Of a stretch of DNA of 64,000 nt, positions 32,522-41,544 are shown one piece after another. The notes under the pieces were generated by a model. It was not told the origin of the DNA. It saw nothing but the letters and a program-made list of their open reading frames with translations, and did not search any database. Made by a program: the position numbers and the translations under genes. Each line of letters begins with the position of its first letter. Position 1 is the first letter of the stretch. Source of the DNA: Pseudomonadota bacterium (GTDB taxonomy: Bacteria; Pseudomonadota; Gammaproteobacteria; Steroidobacterales; Steroidobacteraceae); NCBI GenBank assembly GCA_023417315.1, contig JAEZFW010000055.1:204929-268928 (forward strand). Reading direction: 5' to 3'.

Positions 32522-34795
32522 TCAGGGATCGACAGACGAAGGGTTGTTGTTGCTGGGAAGAGAGAACACCACGTAACCGCCGCGTCCGAGACGATCGGGT
32601 GAGCCGATGCCGCTTTCTCTAGAGTGCAAGCCTTGAGTGAGCGGTGTCGTTGCGTTGACCACGATGTAGTGTTTGCCGTTGATCTGATAGGCGGCGGGCA
32701 AGCCTTCGGTTCCCATGGGCAGCTCGGCCGACCACAATACGTCGCCGTTGTCGGCATCGAATGCATAGAACCTTCCGTCGCGCGCCGTCGAGAAGACGAT
32801 GCCCGTGGATGTCACGATCATCCCCTGGCGTTGCGCACCGCGCGGCACGCCGGAGTTCTTGCCGCCTTCGCGTGCCACATCGCGATCTTGGCCGAGTGGC
32901 TTCTTCCACTTGATCGCACCACGATTGAGATCGTAGGCGATGATGGTGGACCAAGGCGGCGCGAGCAAATATGGATAGCCAAGCCCGTAGTCCGTGAAGT
33001 AACGCTGTGCGGGCGCGTCGACTCCTTCTGGATAAGAGGGTACCTGGTTCGCGGCGGAGTCAGGAGACTGAGCTGCACGCGGTGCTCCGCCCGAAGCAAC
33101 GACTGGGCCCGCCGGCACTGCTAACTGCTCAGGCGGATCCGTGCGTCGTCGGGGCCGCGCGCCGCCGCCCAGGTACTTGAGTATGTCGTTGATCTGCTGA
33201 TCGGCGATATGGCCAATCGGAGGCATGCGGCCAGTTCCGTACAGGACGGTACGGCGAAGTTGCGGGAACCCAATACGCGTGCCGACCTCGACGAGGGAAG
33301 GCGCTGCCGGTGTGCCGCTGCGGTCCTCGCCGTGACAGACAGCGCAATGCTGTTTGTATGCCGCTGCGCCACGCTCCAACGTTGCAGGATCGGGTGGACC
33401 GAAGAAACGCGAGAATCCGGAATCGCCTTCCTCGAGCAATTGAAGCTTGTAGAACGAGGGGAAGTCTTGGTTGAGTAGATAGATGATCCCCGCATCCGGA
33501 TTCGCGGCCGTATTACCCCAGTTCGTTCCGCCGACGGCGCCGGGCAACACTGCACTTTCTTCGAGTGCGGGCGGATCGAAGAGGCCCGTGCGTGCTTTCG
33601 CGATTCGCTCGCGCCATTCTTTGCGTTCCGCCTCACTGATCAGATAGGGCGTGAGGTCATCTGGCGTTACGCGTTGACGCGCCGTGGGTTCGAGCAGGGA
33701 ATAGGGCTGAGTAGGCCATGCCTGCTCGCCAGGCACGTCGCTCTTCGGCACGGGACGTTCTTCGATCGGCCACACGGGTTCGCCGGTGACGCGATCGAAC
33801 ACGAACATGAATCCTTGTTTGGTCGCTTGTGCGACGGCATCGATCGTCTTGCCGCCTTTGCGCACGGTGAGCAGCTGAGGCGCAGCGGTGGGATCGTAGT
33901 CCCACAGGTCGTGATGCACCATCTGGAAATGCCAGAGACGTTTACCCGTGCGCGCATCGAGCGCGAGCAGGCAGTCGCTGAACAAATTCTCCCCATGACG
34001 ATCCGCTCCATAGTAGTCATAGGTTGGCGAGCCCACCGGAAAATAGGCGATGCCGCGCTTAGCATCGAGCGTGATCTCGCCCCATACGTTTGCTCCGCCC
34101 ACGTAGCGCCACGCGTCCTTGGGCCAAGTGTCGTATCCGAGCTCGCCGGGTTTCGGGATCGTGTGGAATGTCCAGACGAGCTCCCCAGTGATCACGCTGT
34201 AAGCACGGATGTAACCAGGTGCCGAGAAGTATCCTTCGCCGGGTGAGCTTCCAAGGATCAAGAGATTTTCGAAGACACGCCCTGGCGTGTTCGAGCTGAC
34301 GCGTCGGATCGTCTGTGGATCGCGCCCGAGTCCTTCGCGCAGATTGACGATCCCGCCTTTGCCGAACGAAAGAATCGACTTGCCGGTTCGAGCATCGATC
34401 GCCTGCAAGGTGTCCTCGAGCGTGAAGAGCAATCTGCGATCTTTGCGATCGGGACTCTCCCAGTAGTTGATCCCTCGATTCGTGATGCCGCGGAGATTGG
34501 CGTGAATCCAGATCTCCTTGCGCGTCACCACGTCGATGGCGATGAGCGAGCTATCCTTCGCGAGCACATACATGACGTTGTCGACGATGATCGGATTGAA
34601 CTGGTACGCACGTTCATCGGAAGTGGGATAGATCCACGCGATCTCGAGTTGCGCGACGTTCGCTTTGGTAATGTCGGAGAGCTCCACGTACTTGGATTGA
34701 TCCGGCGTGCCGCCGTAGTCCGGCCATTGACCGGCAGAAGCAGAGGACGTGCAGCAGAGTACGAGGAAAACGTAGAGGGTGGCGCGATTGGTCAT
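32522..34795 (-). CDS. PQQ dehydrogenase with inserted cytochrome c domain
   Basis: A periplasmic quinoprotein of 757 residues related to PQQ glucose/alcohol dehydrogenases. Signal about 1-21 (ASAG/QWPDYGG). Propeller repeats (DARTGK, DRVTGEPVW, DLNRGAIKWKKPLG) run 25-455 and about 580-745. A haem c domain is inserted at about 474-545: Cys484, Cys487 and His488 in CAVCH, with Met524 in GRMPPIG as likely axial ligand. Electrons would go from substrate through PQQ to haem. PQQ synthesis genes are not in the window. It follows a ThuA-like gene by 58 bases on the same strand. Substrate not identifiable. Confidence 0.9.
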   Translation of the reverse strand: MTNRATLYVFLVLCCTSSASAGQWPDYGGTPDQSKYVELSDITKANVAQLEIAWIYPTSDERAYQFNPIIVDNVMYVLAKDSSLIAIDVVTRKEIWIHANLRGITNRGINYWESPDRKDRRLLFTLEDTLQAIDARTGKSILSFGKGGIVNLREGLGRDPQTIRRVSSNTPGRVFENLLILGSSPGEGYFSAPGYIRAYSVITGELVWTFHTIPKPGELGYDTWPKDAWRYVGGANVWGEITLDAKRGIAYFPVGSPTYDYYGADRHGENLFSDCLLALDARTGKRLWHFQMVHHDLWDYDPTAAPQLLTVRKGGKTIDAVAQATKQGFMFVFDRVTGEPVWPIEERPVPKSDVPGEQAWPTQPYSLLEPTARQRVTPDDLTPYLISEAERKEWRERIAKARTGLFDPPALEESAVLPGAVGGTNWGNTAANPDAGIIYLLNQDFPSFYKLQLLEEGDSGFSRFFGPPDPATLERGAAAYKQHCAVCHGEDRSGTPAAPSLVEVGTRIGFPQLRRTVLYGTGRMPPIGHIADQQINDILKYLGGGARPRRRTDPPEQLAVPAGPVVASGGAPRAAQSPDSAANQVPSYPEGVDAPAQRYFTDYGLGYPYLLAPPWSTIIAYDLNRGAIKWKKPLGQDRDVAREGGKNSGVPRGAQRQGMIVTSTGIVFSTARDGRFYAFDADNGDVLWSAELPMGTEGLPAAYQINGKHYIVVNATTPLTQGLHSRESGIGSPDRLGRGGYVVFSLPSNNNPSSVDP

Positions 34796-34853
34796 GAACG
34801 AGAAGAAGAACTGGATGAATCAGGAGCGATGAGCTCGAATCAGGTGAGCGCCC

Positions 34854-35780
34854 TCAGTCGCGGTGAAAGACGGCCGGCGAGACCTGGCTGACATCAGGTG
34901 TGGGCGAGTCAATCCCGCCCGCGGGAATCTCGATGTGCCCGGCCCATGCGATGCCGTTCATGAGGAAGCGGCGATAGTCTTCGCGCACCAGATTGTCGCG
35001 AAAGTCCAAGCCTCCAAACACGAAACCTCGGCCGCCATCGTCGCGTTCATAGGCCCACGACGCGATCTGGGGACCGATGCGAGCTTTGTCTTCCTTCGGT
35101 GTCGCGAGCAGCAGATTCGTGCGGCGAGCATCGTTCGGCAGGAAGAATCGGCAGAACACCTCGTCGCGGTACGTCCAGGGTTTCACGCCGCGAAGGATCG
35201 GATGATTCTCGGTTTCGAAGCTCATCGACCACTCGTCCACCGGATTCTTCGACCCCATCTGGACCCATAGGCCTCCGGTCCAGTTCATGTAGTACTCGCG
35301 CGCTCGCCAGTTCTCTGCCCAGAGCGCGTAATGAAACACCACGACGCCGATCTTGTTCTTCTTCAGAACATCGTCGAGCGCGGCGAGATAGGCCTTGGTC
35401 TCTTCGTCGTAGTCGCGGTGATTCGTGAGCGGGTCGGGAGGAAATAGCGGATGCACCTCTTTCGCGGAACGGTCCGAGCTGCTGTTGATCACGATGACGG
35501 ACGCCTCTCGAACCGCGGCCAGATCCCGCGGCAATCGACCGACGATGACCTCCGTCTTGACCCCCTTCAGGTTCGCTGCTTTGTCGAACGATGCGGCAAG
35601 TGTCCTCAGATCGAGCTCATACTCGTGTCGACCCGGTCCGCCGTGATCTCTTGGGCCGGCGAGGAACAGAATCTTCTTGCTCTGTGCTGCGACAGGCTGA
35701 GCTAACGCGGTGGACAACCCGAGCGTCATCAAGACTGCACGCAACACACGTTGCATTGAGTTTTTCGCGCTGATGTTCAA
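34854..35780 (-). CDS. secreted ThuA-like protein
   Basis: A 308-residue exported protein with the ThuA (trehalose utilisation, glutamine amidotransferase-like) fold: ILFLAGPRDHGGPGRHEY, VIVINSSSD, VVFHYALW and WTGGLWVQMG are typical. Signal peptide about 9-33 (ending PVAAQ). The TTG at 35780 has GGGGGCGAGG directly upstream; the ATG at 35756 gives a tighter signal but no ribosome site. It precedes the PQQ/cytochrome c dehydrogenase, a pairing that suggests both act on the same sugar or sugar-like compound outside the cytoplasm. The exact reaction is unknown. Confidence 0.82.
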   Translation of the reverse strand: MNISAKNSMQRVLRAVLMTLGLSTALAQPVAAQSKKILFLAGPRDHGGPGRHEYELDLRTLAASFDKAANLKGVKTEVIVGRLPRDLAAVREASVIVINSSSDRSAKEVHPLFPPDPLTNHRDYDEETKAYLAALDDVLKKNKIGVVVFHYALWAENWRAREYYMNWTGGLWVQMGSKNPVDEWSMSFETENHPILRGVKPWTYRDEVFCRFFLPNDARRTNLLLATPKEDKARIGPQIASWAYERDDGGRGFVFGGLDFRDNLVREDYRRFLMNGIAWAGHIEIPAGGIDSPTPDVSQVSPAVFHRD

Positions 35781-36077
35781 CCTCGCCCCCGAAAATGTTG
35801 TGCCTCTCGCAGCTTGGTGCGAGTCGCGTGGCGCTCATTATCTCCGAAATTGCAGGGGCGGCCGGCGGTGTACTCACAAACCTTGACGCTCCGAGGGGAT
35901 CTGATAGGGGAAAAGACGTTTCGGTGAAGGGCACAAACTAGCAGGAGGCCACTGACCTAGGAGCGCCTTGGGGCTCTGGCAAGAGAAAAGAACCCATCAA
36001 TCAGTTCGGGTTTCGAGTTCTGGGCGGAGACCAGCGCCCAGCCCGGCGCCCCGAAGCGCGCTCGCGCTCTGCGCGAC
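35781..36077. other. 297-bp intergenic region
   Basis: Upstream of the ThuA-like gene and downstream of the outer-membrane barrel gene, both on the minus strand, so it holds the ThuA promoter. I see no gene or clear terminator; short GC-rich inverted pieces occur near 36040-36070. Confidence 0.35.
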
Positions 36078-36815
36078 TCAGAAGGCGACGATGAATCCGA
36101 TCGAGAGGATATCGCTGTCGCCCTTCGCGACGATGTCGCTGCCGGCATCGAACACCCGCAGGTATTCGACGCGCACTCCGTAAATTTCGGCAAGGGACAA
36201 GGCCATCCCCACGCCCGCTGCGAGGTCCACCGCGGCATCGCGGGCGATCCCTGCCTCGGCGCGAGGGAAGCGTCGATCAGTGCCACCGGTGCGTACGATG
36301 TTCGCTTTCGTGTGTACCGTCGAATATTGCAGTCCGGCGCGACCGTACACCTCCCAGCGAGGATTGATGGGCCAAATTCCCAGCGCATACAATCCGATGC
36401 CCGTAAGCTTGCTCGAGACTTCCGTGTCGACGCTGAATGGAAGCGTCTCGATGCTGCCGTCAGGTGCGAGCACGATAGTCGTTCCGTCGGCGCTGGCGTT
36501 GTACTTCACTTCGCCGAAGTGTCCGAACATGCCTTCGATCGCAAAATTGCGATGAACGCGATAACCCACGAGCGCCGCGTAGCCTTGATCTTCGGGATCG
36601 AAGCTCGCGACGTGCGAGGCTGGCGTGAAGTCCACGAGCCCGTAGAGTACGTCGCGCGTGAACGCATCGTACGTGGCCATGCTGCCCTGGCCTTCGGTGG
36701 CGCCGAAGAACCCTCCGACGTAATGCCCTAGCTGCGCGGCCTGCGCGCTCGGCAGAGAGAGGACGCACGCGGCGAGTATGCCGATCAGGGTGCGGGATCC
36801 TTGTTGTATTGTCAT
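36078..36815 (-). CDS. outer-membrane beta-barrel protein
   Basis: A 245-residue porin-like barrel. Signal about 1-27 (ending SAQAAQ), then alternating beta strands with Gly/aromatic girdles (LGHYVGGFFGATEGQ, LVGYRVHRNFAIEGMFGHFGE, WEVYGRAGLQYS) and a C-terminal strand ending IGFIVAF with terminal Phe, the signature for Bam-dependent insertion. It is of the OmpW/OmpX-like eight-strand size. There is no partner gene. Function unknown; such barrels often affect envelope stability or adhesion. Confidence 0.85.
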   Translation of the reverse strand: MTIQQGSRTLIGILAACVLSLPSAQAAQLGHYVGGFFGATEGQGSMATYDAFTRDVLYGLVDFTPASHVASFDPEDQGYAALVGYRVHRNFAIEGMFGHFGEVKYNASADGTTIVLAPDGSIETLPFSVDTEVSSKLTGIGLYALGIWPINPRWEVYGRAGLQYSTVHTKANIVRTGGTDRRFPRAEAGIARDAAVDLAAGVGMALSLAEIYGVRVEYLRVFDAGSDIVAKGDSDILSIGFIVAF

Positions 36816-37166
36816 AAGTCACCCTCGTGCTGGAAGCATCGTCGCACTCTATCCCTAAATGTAGGGCACCGATAGGACATCGAGCGGCAACATCCATGCT
36901 TCGCTCGATGTTCACGTTTCGGCAGTTCCGACGCGGTGAGTACCTACGTTGCTGCTGACGGTTCAATTCACATTCGCAAGCACCGATAGCAGCCAGCGCT
37001 CGCGCGCGCTCGAAGAGGCGCATCTTCAAATTCGATTCTCTTGGGCGAACAACACTTGGTCGTGCGCTTCAACGAGCCTCTCGAACTTCAGTTCATGGAG
37101 GAAGCGGCGGCCTCGCTAGGCGAGGCGGGTCGCAAGCTTCGGCGTTCGCTCGGTATTCCGACCTGT
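36816..37166. other. 351-bp intergenic region
   Basis: Between the barrel gene start and the 3' end of the sigma factor gene. A short hairpin, GCCTCGC (37110-37116) with GCGAGGC (37120-37126), lies 40-57 bases downstream of the sigma factor stop and could be its terminator. Nothing else recognised; the barrel promoter should be near 36820-36900. Confidence 0.4.
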
Positions 37167-38387
37167 TTACTTGGCGACTCCGAGCGCTTGACGTTTGTGC
37201 GTGAGTAGATCGCGCTCTACCGCGTTGTCCGTTCTCGCTATCGCAGCGTCGTACGCGAGCGCGGCATCCGCTGTGCGGCCGCAGCGTTGCAATAGATCCG
37301 CGCGTATTGCGTGATACAGATAAAACTGCTCGAGATTGCAGGCTTCAACGAGCTCGAGCCCGGCGGCCGGTCCCTGCAGCTCGGCAACCGCTACGGCGCG
37401 ATTGAGCGCTACGACGGGACTAGGTGACATCGCGAGCAGGTGGTCGTAGAGCTCAACGATCTGCCTCCAGTCCGTGTCGCGGATGTCCTCCGCGCGCATA
37501 TGGACGGCATTGATCGCCGCTTGAATCTGGTACGGCCCGAGTTCTCCACGTTGGAAGCACTGCGCCACGATCGTGAGGCCTTCAGCGATCATGGCTCGAT
37601 CCCAACGAGCACGGTTCTGATCTGCGAGCAACACGAGCTCGCCGCGCGCGCCCACGCGAGCTGGACGGCGAGCTTCAGTCAGTAGCATCAGCGCCAGCAA
37701 ACCGAATACCTCGGGTTCGGGCATGAGCTGTGCGAGCACGCGCCCGAGTCGGATCGCCTCGCTCGCGAGCGGCTCACGCACGAGTGCCGGCCCCGAGGTT
37801 GCTTTGTAGCCCTCATTGAAGATGAGATAAATCACGGCGAGCACCGAGCCGATGCGGGCAGCAAGATCGCGTTCCTGCGGAATGCGGTAGGGAATACCTG
37901 CGTCACGAATCTTTCCTTTAGCCCGCACGATGCGTTGGGCCATCGTCGTTTCGGGAACGAGAAAGGCCCGCGCGATCTCGGTTGTACTGAGCCCGCCGAT
38001 CAGACGCAAGGTGAGCGCCACTCTCGCGCTCATCGCAAGCGCCGGATGACAACAGGTGAAGATGAGCCTGAGCTGGTCATCGCGCATGTCCGTGTCCTCG
38101 TCGTTCGATTGCGGTTCCATCCATTCGGCGCGCAAGTGTCGTTCTGCTCGGGAGGCCTCTCGGCGGTGACGATCGATCGCACGGTTTCGCGCAGTCGTGA
38201 TGATCCAGCCCGCTGGGCTCTGGGGTAACCCAGCCGTGGGCCAGCGCTGCACCGCCTCTGCGAAGGCCTCCTGCACCATTTCTTCCGCTTCGTCGATGTT
38301 GCCGCAGCGGCGCACGAGCGCTGCTACGGCACGTCCATACTCTTGGCGAAAAATCTGTTCGATGATTTCTCGCGTGATCTCACTCAT
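37167..38387 (-). CDS. ECF42-like RNA polymerase sigma factor
   Basis: A sigma-70 family ECF factor with a long C-terminal extension. Start 38387 (MSEITREI) is preferred; the frame stays open to 38468 but overlaps the YCII gene. Region 2: NIDEAEEMVQEAFAEAVQRWP and SPAGWIITTARNRAIDRHRR. Region 4: LRLIGGLSTTEIARAFLVPETTMAQRIVRAKGKI. The extension (about 180-405) is helical and TPR-like. This layout, plus an upstream DGPF/YCII gene, defines the ECF42 group. These lack a classic anti-sigma; the extension is thought to control activity. The gap to the YCII gene is five bases. Confidence 0.88.
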   Translation of the reverse strand: MSEITREIIEQIFRQEYGRAVAALVRRCGNIDEAEEMVQEAFAEAVQRWPTAGLPQSPAGWIITTARNRAIDRHRREASRAERHLRAEWMEPQSNDEDTDMRDDQLRLIFTCCHPALAMSARVALTLRLIGGLSTTEIARAFLVPETTMAQRIVRAKGKIRDAGIPYRIPQERDLAARIGSVLAVIYLIFNEGYKATSGPALVREPLASEAIRLGRVLAQLMPEPEVFGLLALMLLTEARRPARVGARGELVLLADQNRARWDRAMIAEGLTIVAQCFQRGELGPYQIQAAINAVHMRAEDIRDTDWRQIVELYDHLLAMSPSPVVALNRAVAVAELQGPAAGLELVEACNLEQFYLYHAIRADLLQRCGRTADAALAYDAAIARTDNAVERDLLTHKRQALGVAK

Positions 38388-38392
38388 GCGCG

Positions 38393-38746
38393 TCAACGAT
38401 CGCTCGTGTGATGAAAGGGTCGAACCTCGATCGGCAGAGTGACTGCTTGTGCAAGCTGTCGACCCCACTCCAGTGCCGCATCGAGGTCGGCCGCTTGGAT
38501 GATCGTGAACCCACCCAGATGTTCTTTGCCTTCCAAGTAAGGACCGTCGGTGATCAGAACGTCCTCATGGCGTGCGCGAAGCACCGTCGCGCTGCTCGGC
38601 GGATGCAGGCCGCCCGTGAACACGAGGGCGCCAGCCGTTTTCATCTCGTCGTGAAGGGCGTAAATCTTGCGCATGATGGGATCCAGCACCTCCGCGGGTG
38701 GAGGCGGGCCGTCCGGCTGATAGATGGCCAGTAAATACTGTTTCAT
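38393..38746 (-). CDS. YCII-related (DGPF-type) protein
   Basis: A 117-residue cytoplasmic protein of the YCII-related/DGPF family: MKQYLLAIYQPDG at the start, TGGLHPPSSATVLRA, and ITDGPYLEGKEHLGGFTIIQA, where the usual DGPF reads DGPY. Such genes sit beside ECF42 sigma factors and are the main targets of that sigma. Role unknown. Operon with the sigma factor; the gap is five bases. There is no strong Shine-Dalgarno but TAAGGAGC precedes the ATG. Confidence 0.87.
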   Translation of the reverse strand: MKQYLLAIYQPDGPPPPAEVLDPIMRKIYALHDEMKTAGALVFTGGLHPPSSATVLRARHEDVLITDGPYLEGKEHLGGFTIIQAADLDAALEWGRQLAQAVTLPIEVRPFHHTSDR

Positions 38747-38957
38747 GGTTGCTCCTTATTGTGTGCTCTAACACCCTCTATACGAACGGCGCGGTCTCAA
38801 ATCGACATGCAATCAGTCGGGGCGATCCTTGGGCTGCGCCGGCGCACGACGTTCCATCAGATCATTCTCACATGCCTCGCCGGAACTGTGCTGCCTCGTA
38901 CATGGTTCGATTCATGAGGCCAACGAAAGGTCAGATAAGGCAACAGGAGGTATTTGC

Positions 38958-39320
38958 ATGACTACGGTGAGTGGACACACAAGCGCGATTCGCGCGAAGA
39001 AGGTCATCGGGACCAGCGTCAAAGATCCGACCGGCGCGACCATCGGTCGCATCGAGGACATCGTGCTCGACAAGTTGTCGAACAACATCATGTTCGCTGT
39101 CGTGGGTTTCGGCGGATTCTTAGGAATGGGTGAGAAGTTCCATCCACTTCCTTGGAGCACGCTCGACTACGATGGAGACTTGGACGGCTACGTAGTGAAT
39201 CTTACGAAGGATCAGCTTGAAGCGGCGCCTGCTTACACGATGGACGAGCTCACGCAGGGCGACGGGACGCAATTCCGAGAGCGCGTTTACGCGTACTACA
39301 ACGCGACGCGTTACTGGTAA
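38958..39320 (+). CDS. PRC-barrel domain protein
   Basis: A 120-residue soluble protein with an N-terminal PRC-barrel: KKVIGTSVKDPTGATIGRIEDIVLDKLSNN and a central VVGFGGFLGMGEKFHPLPW. AGGAGG at 38945-38950 sets the start at 38958; the frame is open farther upstream but without a better site. Such small PRC-barrel proteins are often stress-induced and bind RNA or proteins. No partner is evident; transcription is away from the YCII/sigma pair, so promoters lie in 38747-38957. Confidence 0.88.
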   Translation: MTTVSGHTSAIRAKKVIGTSVKDPTGATIGRIEDIVLDKLSNNIMFAVVGFGGFLGMGEKFHPLPWSTLDYDGDLDGYVVNLTKDQLEAAPAYTMDELTQGDGTQFRERVYAYYNATRYW

Positions 39321-39329
39321 AGAAGGCCA

Positions 39330-39413
39330 TCGGCCAACTTGGCCACTGGCAGCTGGCCAGACCGTGAGTGTGCGCTCCCGCTCTGGCCAGTGGCCGGGTG
39401 CCAGTTTGGCCGA
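39330..39413. repeat. imperfect inverted repeat between convergent genes
   Basis: Positions 39330-39360 and 39383-39413 are reverse complements at 24 of 31 positions by hand alignment, with TCGGCCAA and CTGGCCAG matching at the ends. The unit GGCCAnnTGGCC is repeated within each arm. It could act as a two-way terminator. Confidence 0.55.
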
Positions 39414-39417
39414 ATCG

Positions 39418-40203
39418 TTAGAGATCTTTCCAGAATTCGAAGTGCGACGTCTCGATCTCCTGCAAGCTCGGCATCGGAAAGAACTTCGTCTTCTCTTGCG
39501 AGGCGAACATGAAGCCGTGCCGGATCGACTTGAATGAGATCTGATCGAGCGGGCAGTAGAGCGCCAGGCCTTTCGTCTTCTTCTGCTTATCCACTTTCAT
39601 CTGCTGGATCGCATCGCGCAGTTTCGATGGATGAAGGAAGGGAAATGGCGCCGGCATGAACGGATTGCTCTCGAAGCTCGTCAAGAACTGATCCACGTTC
39701 AATTCGATCTGCGTATAGAAGAGCTTCGGACAGCCCTTCGCGTTGCGGGGCTGCGTGATGTACGTGCCGAACTCGCGCATGTCCATCGGACTCATGACGA
39801 GCATCGAGAGCGGCGCAATTTCGGCGAAGGTTCGTAGGAAGCCGGGCTGGTGAACTTTGTCGTAGTCGCGTGGCTTCAGCTCGAGCACGCTCGCTTCGGG
39901 CGAGGACAGGTACAGGCTCTTGATGCAATCGAAGTCCATGTGCTCCATCACACGGTAGGAGGAGATGAACTTCGTGCGCTTCGGTGAGCCATCGGAATGC
40001 GGCACCAACGCCTTCAATCCCGAGTCGATGTCGAAGTAGGGATGCCGAAAGCTCGTGTCAACCTCGGCAAACACGAGCTTGCCCGAGAAATGGCGGATCG
40101 ACCCGATTTGATAGTGTCGAGCGAACGCTTCGGGCGTGAGCTGCGAGGCAACCAACCCTTGGTTCGGATACAAGATCTGATAGAGGCGATTCTCGTGAGC
40201 CAT
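39418..40203 (-). CDS. hypothetical protein
   Basis: A 261-residue soluble protein beginning at the ATG at 40203 (MAHENRLYQILYPNQG), with GAGAGG upstream. The frame extends to 40248 but the added residues look non-coding. It has no signal, no membrane helix, few cysteines and many aromatic and charged residues; a conserved-looking stretch is HSDGSPKRTKFISSYRVMEHMDF. I do not recognise the family. Function unknown. It converges on the PRC-barrel gene across an inverted repeat. Confidence 0.7.
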   Translation of the reverse strand: MAHENRLYQILYPNQGLVASQLTPEAFARHYQIGSIRHFSGKLVFAEVDTSFRHPYFDIDSGLKALVPHSDGSPKRTKFISSYRVMEHMDFDCIKSLYLSSPEASVLELKPRDYDKVHQPGFLRTFAEIAPLSMLVMSPMDMREFGTYITQPRNAKGCPKLFYTQIELNVDQFLTSFESNPFMPAPFPFLHPSKLRDAIQQMKVDKQKKTKGLALYCPLDQISFKSIRHGFMFASQEKTKFFPMPSLQEIETSHFEFWKDL

Positions 40204-40369
40204 CAGGACGACCTCTCTGTCGATAACGAAAGAAGCAGTGTAGACCAAGAGCGTGGCGCTTGGTCATGCGCTTGGGTGTTTAGATAACAGCGCGGCTAGC
40301 AAGCGCCACTTAACACCCGCGTCCTGGCTAGAATAGCCACTACGACATCAGCAGGTGGGGGAGGCTGGG

Positions 40370-41539
40370 GTGCAGCATTCTTTCAAACGTGCCAGACACG
40401 TGACTCTAGCGCTTGCGGTCATGGTCATCGCTCAATCGTCGCTCGCGCAAACACATGCGAGTGGCGCTCGCGGCCGCGCCCAAGCCCTCGCGCTCGCCGA
40501 GAGAGTCGCCGACTACCAGCTTGCAACGTTGGCCGGCGGCTACTTTCCTCCGAACACTTCTGCGGACACGCCAGACTCGTTCGGATGGGTGCAGGGTGCG
40601 TTGTTCGTAGGGTTGACCGAGCTTGCCGAGCGTTCGTCGAAGCCTTCGTATAAGCAAGCGGTCATCGCGCGCGGATTGGCGAACGAATGGCAGCTGGGCA
40701 AACGCATCTACCACGCGGACGATCACGTCATTGCGGCGTCCTACTTATGGGCCGCGCGCAATGACGCGGTCCCGGAGGCGATCGCACCGTTGCGAGAGCG
40801 ATTCGATACTATTCTGGCCTATCCACCGGACGTGGAGCTGGAACATGCCGAGTACTCGGATCCCCGCGGTGTCGCGTGTGCGCAGCGCTGGTGCTGGTGC
40901 GATGCTATTTTCATGGCGCCGCCTGTCTGGATCGAGTTGTCGCAAGCGACGGGAGATTGGCGATACGCGGAGTACGCGAAGAAGGAATTCACGGCAGCGA
41001 CGAGCTTCCTCTTCGATGCGCAGGAGCATCTCTACTACCGGGACTCGCGCTTTTTCGAGCGGCGCGGGCCGGATGGCGAAAAGATGTTTTGGAGTCGCGG
41101 CAACGGATGGGTGTTCGCGGGACTCGCGCGCATGATCCCCAATCTACCGCCTCAGGATGCCGGCCGCGCGCAGATGGAACGCATCTTCAAGCAGATGGCG
41201 GCGAAGCTCAAAGCGATTCAGAAGTCGGATGGGTACTGGTCACCCTCGTTGCTGTCGGATCCTGCGAAGTCTTTGCCCGAGTCGAGCGGCACGGGCTTCT
41301 TCACTTACGCATTCGCGTGGGGCATCAAGTCAGGCCTGTTGAAACGCTCAGAGTACGAAGCGACGGTCCTAAACGGATGGGCAGCGCTCACGCGCGCCGT
41401 CCATCCAGATGGCAAGCTGGGCTATGTTCAGCCCGTCTCCGATCGCCCGGATAAGGTGAGCTACGAAGACACTCAGTTGTATGGCGTCGGCGCGTTTCTG
41501 CTCGCGGCCACGGCAGTCGCCGATCTCGATCTGAGATGA
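40370..41539 (+). CDS. GH105/GH88-like unsaturated rhamnogalacturonyl hydrolase
   Basis: An (alpha/alpha)6-barrel hydrolase of GH105 type that removes the 4,5-unsaturated galacturonic acid left at fragment ends by pectin lyases. The GTG at 40370 has GGGGGAGG upstream and gives a Sec signal ending SSLAQ. Key parts: FGWVQGALFVGL, HADDHVIAASYLW, CDAIFMAPPVWIELS (putative catalytic Asp), WSRGNGWVFAGLARM and SGTGFFTYAFAWGI. Periplasmic location by the signal. It is tail to tail with a DUF4861 gene, five bases apart; DUF4861 is a common partner of pectin enzymes. Confidence 0.87.
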   Translation: MQHSFKRARHVTLALAVMVIAQSSLAQTHASGARGRAQALALAERVADYQLATLAGGYFPPNTSADTPDSFGWVQGALFVGLTELAERSSKPSYKQAVIARGLANEWQLGKRIYHADDHVIAASYLWAARNDAVPEAIAPLRERFDTILAYPPDVELEHAEYSDPRGVACAQRWCWCDAIFMAPPVWIELSQATGDWRYAEYAKKEFTAATSFLFDAQEHLYYRDSRFFERRGPDGEKMFWSRGNGWVFAGLARMIPNLPPQDAGRAQMERIFKQMAAKLKAIQKSDGYWSPSLLSDPAKSLPESSGTGFFTYAFAWGIKSGLLKRSEYEATVLNGWAALTRAVHPDGKLGYVQPVSDRPDKVSYEDTQLYGVGAFLLAATAVADLDLR

Positions 41540-41544
41540 TCGAA

